DNA of 20,638 nt from Bacteroidota bacterium (GTDB lineage: Bacteria; Bacteroidota; Bacteroidia; NS11-12g; UBA955), in contig JAGWYC010000007.1 in NCBI GenBank assembly GCA_018969565.1, positions 1-20,638 on the forward strand, read 5' to 3'. Every line of letters starts with the position of its first letter. The stretch's first letter is position 1. The notes under the pieces are model-generated. The model ran no database searches. It saw only the letters and a list, made by a program, of their open reading frames with translations, and had not been told where the DNA came from. The position numbers and the translations under genes are program-made. Below, piece after piece: positions 15,312-20,638 of this stretch.

Positions 15312-15697
15312 ATCCGGAAAACAGGAAGCGTAACGAGTACATTCGTACGATATGAAAAATTCAGAAAGCGATTTGCTCCCTATACAGATAGAGGTTTTCA
15401 AGAGATACAACCTACCGGTAGCAGGGAACGAAACGTGGGCAAAAGGAAAATGCCCGGATTTGATAGAACTGATAATCTTAGTCAATTAGGGAAGAATGGG
15501 AACGAGGTAGTGAAGATAATGGGCCACGAGAGATTGGCGAAAGCAAGGGCAAACCGACTGTAACGACGCTTGTACACGGACATAAATCACCTTTTGAAAA
15601 ATTTGAAAGGGAGTATAGAAGCTCCGGGATTGGCAATCAAGGAGGTGGAGTATTTGCTACAATAGACCCAATCTTTGCGGCAGAAGCAGCCGAATAG
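15312..15697 (+). pseudogene. Possible decayed coding remnants in an A+T-richer gap
   Basis: The 485-base gap between the endonuclease and the HigA-like gene has no intact gene, but long open stretches occur in all three plus frames. These are a 45-codon ORF from the ATG at 15352, a second open run ending at a TAA at 15561-15563 (containing GNEVVKIMGHERLAKARANRL-like residues), and a third open from 15482 to a TAG at 15695 with no start codon (KSPFEKFEREYRSSGIGNQGG is its most protein-like part). Joining frames with one shift near 15482-15489 would give about 115 codons. This looks like a frameshifted fragment of a larger gene, perhaps the tail of a polymorphic toxin or RHS-type protein, but I cannot assign a family. 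The antisense 67-codon ORF over 15282-15485 looks spurious. Confidence 0.25.
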
Positions 15698-15714
15698 TTT
15701 GATCTTACTTGGGG

Positions 15715-16071
15715 TCAGTACTCCCTGACCAGTATTTCGGTGGGAATTCCCAATCCTGCATTCAGCTTCCTGATCATATCTATGGTCAGTTTCCGCTTTC
15801 TGTTCAAAACTTCGCTCACCCGGCTTTTAAGTCCAATTAATGCTGCCAGATCTTTTTGCTTCAGGCCCAGTTGTTCCATCCTGAATTTAATCGCTTCAAT
15901 AGGGTCGGGAAGATCAATCGGGAATTGCTCTTGTTCGTATTTATCAATGAGGAGGCTGAGCAACTCCAGCTCATCAGCGTGTTCCGAATTCCTTTGAGCA
16001 TCAAAAATCTCATCCAGACGCTTAAGGGCATCCTGATACTCCTGCTCTGTTTTAATTACTTTGTACTGCAT
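15715..16071 (-). CDS. higA: HigA-type XRE antitoxin / transcriptional regulator, without a visible HigB
   Basis: The product has 118 residues from the ATG at 16071. It matches the HigA (COG5499) layout: an N-terminal helical part (TEQEYQDALKRLDEIF, then HADELELLSLLIDKYEQE), the hinge PIDLPDPIEAIKFRMEQ, and a C-terminal helix-turn-helix (LGLKQKDLAALIGLKSRVSEVLNRKRKLTIDMIRKL). HigA normally neutralises the HigB mRNA interferase and represses its own operon. No HigB-like frame exists in the short space before it (16072-16200) or after it, so it is an orphan or has lost its partner. The reading frame extends back to 16218 but upstream residues do not look like the family. Base composition is more A+T-rich than in the flanking operons. 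Confidence 0.85.
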   Translation of the reverse strand: MQYKVIKTEQEYQDALKRLDEIFDAQRNSEHADELELLSLLIDKYEQEQFPIDLPDPIEAIKFRMEQLGLKQKDLAALIGLKSRVSEVLNRKRKLTIDMIRKLNAGLGIPTEILVREY

Positions 16072-16116
16072 GGCTTTAAATGGTTTCGGCGTTTTAACGG
16101 TATATACATCGAAAAA

Positions 16117-16133
16117 GTTCCCAAATATGGAAC
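16117..16133 (-). promoter_or_regulatory. Inverted repeat GTTCC-N7-GGAAC, candidate HigA operator
   Basis: A 17-base dyad with perfect 5-bp arms lies 45 bases upstream of the HigA-like start, in the promoter-sized gap shared with the divergent flippase gene. HigA proteins bind such palindromes for autorepression. No consensus promoter could be aligned with certainty; TATTTTG on the minus strand next to it is a near match to the Bacteroidota -7 box. Confidence 0.4.
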
Positions 16134-16211
16134 AAAATAGGTTTATATTTTTGAGTATATCCGGCAAATCCTCCGTTTTTTCAGCCCTGCTGTGAATTAG
16201 TTTTGTCCCGC

Positions 16212-17696
16212 ATGGCATCCATGATTCGGCAACTGGCCTCGCAAACTGCCATCTATGGGCTGAGCAGCATGGTAGGAAGGTTCATCAACTTCCTGCTGGT
16301 GCCGCTGTACACCGCCCGTTTGGCTGCGGTGTCCGATTATGGTGTGGTGAACGTGATGTTCAGCTATGCGGCGTTCCTTGCGGTGGTTTATACCTACGGC
16401 ATGGAAACGGCCTTTTTCAACTTCGCCCGACAGGAAGGAAAGGAACAAAATGCCTATGCCACGGCCTTCCGCGCCATTGCCATCAGCACGCTGTTTCTTA
16501 CCCTGCCGGCCTTGATTTTTGCGCCCCAATTGGCCGAACTCATTGGCTACCCGGGCAAAGCCTATTATGTGCGCTGCTTTGCCGGCATCCTGGCCGCCGA
16601 TGCCTTGGCAGCACTTCCATTTGCCTGGCTGCGTCAAAAGCAGAAGGCCCTGCGATTCGCCGCCATCAGGCTCAGCGGTATCTTTATCAATGTAGGGCTC
16701 AACTTGTTTTTGCTCATCGGATTGCCGCAAATGGCCGCATGGGGCTGGCTGAACACAAGTCTTGTGGAAACGGGGCATCTGGTCAGCTATATCTTCCTTT
16801 CAAACCTGTTGGCCAGCCTGTGTACCTTCATCCTGCTGCTGCCGGAATGGAGGCAGGCTGTGAAAGGTTATAACCGTGACCTCCTTTCTCAAATGCTGCA
16901 CTACGCCCTGCCTCTGGTTTGGGTTGGACTGGCCGGAATGGTGAACGAAACCCTGGACCGTATCTTGCTGAAAAGCATGCTTCCCGCGCAGGAAGGTGAT
17001 TATCAGGTGGGCATCTACGGCGCATTTTATAAGCTGGCCATGGTGCTGACCATCTTTGTGCAGGCCTTCCGCTTTGCGGCGGAGCCGTTTTTCTTCTCCA
17101 GAAGCAATGATGAGAACCCACAAGCGCTTTATGCCCGGGTGATGGGTGTTTTTATCTGGGTGATGTGCGGCATTGCGCTCGTAACCCTGCTGCTGCTGGA
17201 CGTATTGGCGCCCCTGCTCATCAGAAAGGAACTGTATTTCCTCGACCCACGGGGACTGGCCATCGTGCCGGTGCTGCTTGCGGCCAACCTTTTTCTTGGC
17301 GTTTATTACAACCTCAGCATCTGGTATAAACTCACCGGTCAGACCCGGATGGGCGCAAGAATCGCCATCGCCGGAGCCCTGCTGACCATCGTGCTGAACT
17401 TCTTGCTCATTCCACGCTGGGGTTTTGTGGCTTCCGCCTGGACTACCTGCCTGGTGTATCTGGCCATGATGCTGGCTTCTTATGCCCTTGGACAGAAGTA
17501 CTATCCGGTGAAATACCGAATGGGCTCAGCCTTTCTGGCCATCGCAGCCGCATGCGGAATGTATGCGCTTTGGAAATACCTGAATATCAGCCGCAGCGCG
17601 GAACCCTTGCGTTGGTCACTGGTCATACTCAGCTTGGGCGGGGCCTATTTGCTGCTGATGTTAAAAACTGAATTATGGAACAAGAAACAACGCTGA
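16212..17696 (+). CDS. Polysaccharide/lipid-linked oligosaccharide flippase (MOP/Wzx-like)
   Basis: The product has 494 residues from the ATG at 16212; a second ATG at 16221 (MIRQLASQTAIYGLSSM) may be the real start, and a TTG at 16203 is less likely. About 14 hydrophobic segments run the whole length. The N-terminal pattern ASQTAIYGLSSMVGRFINFLLVPLYTARL is typical of oligosaccharide flippases of the MOP exporter superfamily. It would move undecaprenyl- or lipid-linked glycans across the inner membrane for LPS, capsule or glycoprotein synthesis. It overlaps the dUTPase gene by 22 bases, and the nucleotidyltransferase downstream supports a glycan role. Confidence 0.88.
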   Translation: MASMIRQLASQTAIYGLSSMVGRFINFLLVPLYTARLAAVSDYGVVNVMFSYAAFLAVVYTYGMETAFFNFARQEGKEQNAYATAFRAIAISTLFLTLPALIFAPQLAELIGYPGKAYYVRCFAGILAADALAALPFAWLRQKQKALRFAAIRLSGIFINVGLNLFLLIGLPQMAAWGWLNTSLVETGHLVSYIFLSNLLASLCTFILLLPEWRQAVKGYNRDLLSQMLHYALPLVWVGLAGMVNETLDRILLKSMLPAQEGDYQVGIYGAFYKLAMVLTIFVQAFRFAAEPFFFSRSNDENPQALYARVMGVFIWVMCGIALVTLLLLDVLAPLLIRKELYFLDPRGLAIVPVLLAANLFLGVYYNLSIWYKLTGQTRMGARIAIAGALLTIVLNFLLIPRWGFVASAWTTCLVYLAMMLASYALGQKYYPVKYRMGSAFLAIAAACGMYALWKYLNISRSAEPLRWSLVILSLGGAYLLLMLKTELWNKKQR

Positions 17697-18124
17697 ACAT
17701 AAAAGTAGTAAATACGTCCGGCAATCCATTGCCCCAGCGACAAACCATCCATGCCGCCGGTATGGATTTACAGGCCTTCCTGACGGAGACATGCACCCTT
17801 GAACCTGGAGAAAGAACGCTCATTCCTACCGGTTTGTATTTAGAAATTCCTCCCGGCTATGAGGCCCAGGTGAGGCCGCGCAGCGGACTGGCCCTGAAGC
17901 ACGGAATTACCGTGTTGAACAGCCCCGGCACCATTGACAGCGATTACCGCGGCGAAGTAAAAGTACTGCTCATCAACCACGGGAAAACACCTTTTAACAT
18001 AGCCAACGGCGACCGCATCGCACAGTTGATTGTAGCAAAACACGAAAGAGTTCAGTGGCAGGCAGTGAGCGAACTGGACTTAAGTGAAAGAGGCTCAGGC
18101 GGTTACGGTTCCACCGGTGTTTAG
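17675..18124 (+). CDS. dut: dUTP diphosphatase
   Basis: The product has 149 residues, full length for a trimeric dUTPase. All five motifs are present: AGMDLQA (I), PRSGLALKHGI (II), NSPGTIDSDYRGE (III, with the catalytic Asp), GDRIAQLIV (IV) and the C-terminal flap RGSGGYGSTG (V). It hydrolyses dUTP to dUMP and pyrophosphate, keeping uracil out of DNA and feeding thymidylate synthesis. The start lies inside the end of the flippase gene (22-base overlap), so translation is probably coupled. Confidence 0.97.
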   Translation: MEQETTLNIKVVNTSGNPLPQRQTIHAAGMDLQAFLTETCTLEPGERTLIPTGLYLEIPPGYEAQVRPRSGLALKHGITVLNSPGTIDSDYRGEVKVLLINHGKTPFNIANGDRIAQLIVAKHERVQWQAVSELDLSERGSGGYGSTGV

Positions 18125-18180
18125 GAAAGCAGACACTTAAGGCCCGGTTTAAAGTTTCTTAATCTGAAAAGCCCGTTATT

Positions 18181-18198
18181 TGCAAGGTTAATCTTGCA
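18181..18198 (+). promoter_or_regulatory. Dyad TGCAAG-N6-CTTGCA upstream of the nucleotidyltransferase
   Basis: A perfect 6-bp inverted repeat with a 6-base spacer ends eight bases before the ATG at 18207. It contains TAATCTTG (18189-18196), a 7-of-8 match to the Bacteroidota -7 box. It may be an operator over an internal promoter, or a small hairpin near the start codon. Confidence 0.35.
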
Positions 18199-18206
18199 GT
18201 AAAAAT

Positions 18207-19208
18207 ATGAAGGTAATTGTGCCAATGGCGGGAATGGGAAAAAGGATGCGCCCCCACACGCTTACTGTCCCTAAACCCCTGTTGCCTGTAGCAGGAAAGC
18301 CCATCGTACACTGGCTGATTGAAGATATTGCCCGTGTTTGCCGTGATCGTATTGAAGAAGTGGCCTTCGTAATCGGCGATTTTGGTGCCGAAACAGAGCA
18401 GAAATTGCTGGAAGTAGCCGAAAGCATTGGTGCCAAAGGAAAGATTTTCTACCAGGATGAACCGCTCGGTACCGCCCACGCGGTGCTTTGCGCCGAAGAA
18501 TGTCTGGATGGTGAAGTCATAGTAGCGTTCGCAGACACCCTGTTTCGTGCAGACTTTGAACTCGATAAAACCCGCGATGGCATCATCTGGGTGCACCGTG
18601 TGGAAGATCCCCGGATGTTTGGGGTAGTGAAAATAGATGAAGGCAACAACATCACTGATTTTGTGGAAAAACCGGCCGAATTCGTTTCGGACCTCGCCAT
18701 CATCGGCATTTACTATTTCCGCGACGGCGCCAATCTGAAAAAAGAACTCCGCTATCTGCTCGACAATGATATTCGCGAAAAAGGCGAGTACCAACTCACC
18801 AACGCCCTGGAAAACATGAAGAATAAAGGGCTGCGTTTTGCGCCCGGGGCGGTGGAAGAATGGTGGGACTGCGGAAATAAGGACGCCACCGTTTTTACCA
18901 ACCAACGCCTGCTGGCCACACGTCAGGACCAGTTTGCCGTAGATAAAACAAGGTTCAACGGAGGCACAGAAATCATTGAGCCCTGCTTCATCGGGGCCAA
19001 CGTGCAAATCAAAGGAAGCCGCATCGGGCCCTATGTTTCCATTGGAGACAATACGGTTCTGGAGAATTGCGTAGTGGATAACAGCATCATCCAGAGCCAC
19101 AGTTCCATACGCAACCTGAAGTGTACCAACAGCATCATCGGCAACCATGTGCGTCTGGACGGAAGCAGCCATGAGCTGAGCATCGGCGACTATTCCACCC
19201 AGAATTAA
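18207..19208 (+). CDS. Sugar-phosphate nucleotidyltransferase with C-terminal left-handed beta-helix
   Basis: The product has 333 residues. The N-terminal Rossmann-like nucleotidyltransferase domain shows PMAGMGKRMRPHT (6-18), PKPLLPVAGKPI, DEPLGTAHAV, a metal-binding Asp in FADTLF, and FVEKPAEF. Residues from about 240 form hexapeptide repeats of a left-handed beta-helix (IEPCFIGANVQIKGSRIGPYVSIGDNTVLE). It resembles long RmlA-type or glucose-1-phosphate thymidylyl/uridylyltransferases; the exact sugar and nucleotide cannot be told by eye. It would supply activated sugars for the glycan pathway that the flippase serves. The TPR lipoprotein starts three bases after its stop. Confidence 0.9.
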   Translation: MKVIVPMAGMGKRMRPHTLTVPKPLLPVAGKPIVHWLIEDIARVCRDRIEEVAFVIGDFGAETEQKLLEVAESIGAKGKIFYQDEPLGTAHAVLCAEECLDGEVIVAFADTLFRADFELDKTRDGIIWVHRVEDPRMFGVVKIDEGNNITDFVEKPAEFVSDLAIIGIYYFRDGANLKKELRYLLDNDIREKGEYQLTNALENMKNKGLRFAPGAVEEWWDCGNKDATVFTNQRLLATRQDQFAVDKTRFNGGTEIIEPCFIGANVQIKGSRIGPYVSIGDNTVLENCVVDNSIIQSHSSIRNLKCTNSIIGNHVRLDGSSHELSIGDYSTQN

Positions 19209-19211
19209 GGT

Positions 19212-20638
19212 ATGCGGGCGGCCCGGATTTTACTGCCGCTCTTTATTATAATCCTGCACACAGCCTGCGGGGCAGCGAAGAAAACGCCTGCTGCGAAAAC
19301 TAATATAAGCAGCGCCGACGATGGTTCGGAGGTGACTTTTGCATCTTCTTACATCAATGCTGAGTCGCAATACCTGAGCGGTGCCGGTGATTTGGGCCTG
19401 GCCTCATTTCTTGCCCTGGAAAAGGAACAGGCAGACAATGCCGCGGTACATTACCGAATCGCCTGTATTTACGAGGCACAGCAACGTTACACCGAGGCAC
19501 TCTTCTTCATAAAAAAAGCACGCAAACTCGATCCAAAGAACCGCTGGTATCGGGAACTGGAAGCTTCTTTACTGGAAGAAACGGGAGAACCGGCACAGGC
19601 TGCGGCCATTTTCGAGCAACTCATGTCAGAAGACCCCGCTCGCTCCGTCTTTTTTCAGGAAGCCCTCCGACTGCAACTCAAAGCAGGTAATCGCGCCAAG
19701 GCGATGGATTTAATTAACCGCAGGGAGCAGCAAGTCGGACTCCGTCCATACACTACCGAACGCAAAATCCAATTGCTCAAGGCTGAGGGGCGCTACCTGG
19801 ATGCTGCCGATGAAATGAAAAGGCTGCGCGAGAAATATCCCGACCGTTCTGTCTATGCGTTTCGCGAGGCGGAACTCAGCCTAGATGCCGGTAATGCGGA
19901 ACGTGCCATTCCGCTGCTGAACAATGTTCTGGCGCAGAATCCTTCCGATTTTAAGGCAGAAGCGCTGCTGCTGCAAATACGCCTGAGCCGGGGTGAAACC
20001 GCCGGAAGCTTCGGCCCATTGCAGCGACTGCTGGTAAACGATGAATTAGACTTCCAAAGAAAAAAAGACCTGCTTGATTTGTGGCAGAAGCATATCCGTG
20101 TTTCCAACGACAGCATGGCTCGCATATTGAACTTGTTGGAACAGGCACATGGAAACGAGCCCGTTGCCCTGGAATATTGCGGAGACCTGGCCGCGGCCCG
20201 CAAGATGGATAGCCTCGCAGCAACGTACTACCTGCACATGCTTTATGCGGATTCCGTCCTGAATAAAGAACCACATTTCATTCAATACGCGAAAACGGTG
20301 AATGCCCTTCGGCTTGTTACAAACTGGAGCCGGTTGTATGATATCGGGAGCGAAATGACGGAATTATTTCCTGCCATGGCGCAGGCCCACCTCTGGAAGG
20401 CTTACGGGGCCTTTCAGTTGAATAATCTGGACATTGCCGAGGAATCAGCCGCTTATGGCATGAGTATGGCCTTTAAAGCAGAGGATGATCTGGCACTCAG
20501 GGCGCTGATGCAACGCATACTCTGTGCCCGGGGTAGAACCGATGAAGCGATGGTACTTGCCCGCAGCGGCGTGCAGAAATGGCCGGCAGAACCCTGGGCC
20601 AAGGCACAACTGGCCTATATGCTGGCACGCACCGGTGC
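19212..20638 (+). CDS. TPR-repeat lipoprotein, 3' end outside the window
   Basis: The frame is open from the ATG at 19212 to the window end (475 codons). The N-terminus RILLPLFIIILHTACG is a lipoprotein signal peptide with lipobox HTAC (Cys19). The mature part is helical with repeated TPR-like pairs: HYRIACIYEAQQRYTEALFFIKKARKLDP, then EASLLEETGEPAQAAAIFEQL, EAELSLDAGNAERAIPLLNN and later units. It is probably an outer-membrane or periplasmic scaffold. It follows the nucleotidyltransferase by three bases, so it belongs to the flippase-dut operon; a lipoprotein of this type in this position is common in Bacteroidota genomes. The specific partner is unknown. Confidence 0.85.
   Translation, partial: MRAARILLPLFIIILHTACGAAKKTPAAKTNISSADDGSEVTFASSYINAESQYLSGAGDLGLASFLALEKEQADNAAVHYRIACIYEAQQRYTEALFFIKKARKLDPKNRWYRELEASLLEETGEPAQAAAIFEQLMSEDPARSVFFQEALRLQLKAGNRAKAMDLINRREQQVGLRPYTTERKIQLLKAEGRYLDAADEMKRLREKYPDRSVYAFREAELSLDAGNAERAIPLLNNVLAQNPSDFKAEALLLQIRLSRGETAGSFGPLQRLLVNDELDFQRKKDLLDLWQKHIRVSNDSMARILNLLEQAHGNEPVALEYCGDLAAARKMDSLAATYYLHMLYADSVLNKEPHFIQYAKTVNALRLVTNWSRLYDIGSEMTELFPAMAQAHLWKAYGAFQLNNLDIAEESAAYGMSMAFKAEDDLALRALMQRILCARGRTDEAMVLARSGVQKWPAEPWAKAQLAYMLARTG

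Noticed and set aside
15282..15485. 67-codon minus-strand ORF after the terminator
   Set aside because: It has no recognisable features and starts and ends in non-coding context; plus-frame remnants in the same stretch look more protein-like.
18159..19172. 337-codon minus-strand ORF opposite the nucleotidyltransferase
   Set aside because: The plus-strand gene has all nucleotidyltransferase motifs and hexapeptide repeats; the antisense frame has none.

Overview
The window reads as chromosomal DNA of a Bacteroidota bacterium (Chitinophagales, Sphingobacteriales or Cytophagales-like; I cannot place it further). The reasons are two SusC-like or OMP-type TonB receptors with carboxypeptidase-regulatory N-terminal domains, two secreted proteins with type IX secretion C-terminal domains (PNPA plus a YIVR or YLLT strand), start sites without Shine-Dalgarno sequences, and the order flippase, dUTPase, sugar-phosphate nucleotidyltransferase, TPR lipoprotein, which is familiar from this phylum.

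Layout. Bases 2-1048: the 3' end of an unidentified gene runs into G/T-rich tandem repeats. These enclose a minus-strand four-helix-bundle (S23/IVP family) gene, and a short inverted copy of the same repeat closes the right side. Bases 1057-4664 (minus): a histidine phosphatase followed by a large outer-membrane beta-barrel protein with a Met/Gly-rich loop. Bases 4669-6128 (plus): a translationally coupled menaquinone pair, a MenI/YdiI-type thioesterase and an isochorismate synthase. Bases 6132-9273 (minus): a compact four-gene run of a 5'-nucleotidase C-domain lipoprotein, a 5'-nucleotidase metallophosphoesterase half with a Tat-like signal, the MeaB GTPase and an FMN reductase. Bases 9384-15229 (plus): an operon of a lamin-tail-domain T9SS protein, a TonB receptor and a multidomain secreted endonuclease I, ended by a clear hairpin terminator. 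Bases 15290-16071: a visibly more A+T-rich accessory stretch with decayed coding remnants and an orphan HigA-type antitoxin. Bases 16212-20638 (plus): flippase, dUTPase, nucleotidyltransferase and a TPR lipoprotein that runs off the end.

Working together. The most coherent functional reading is an extracellular DNA or nucleotide scavenging locus. The T9SS-secreted endonuclease would cut DNA and the split periplasmic or surface 5'-nucleotidase would remove phosphate. The lamin-tail protein and the TonB receptor would be candidate binding and uptake partners. The two arms are divergent and share a similar sequence motif at both starts. This is inference from domain content and gene order. The strongest unexplained structure is the repeat-flanked four-helix-bundle cassette at 366-1048, which has the layout of a mobile or self-propagating unit.
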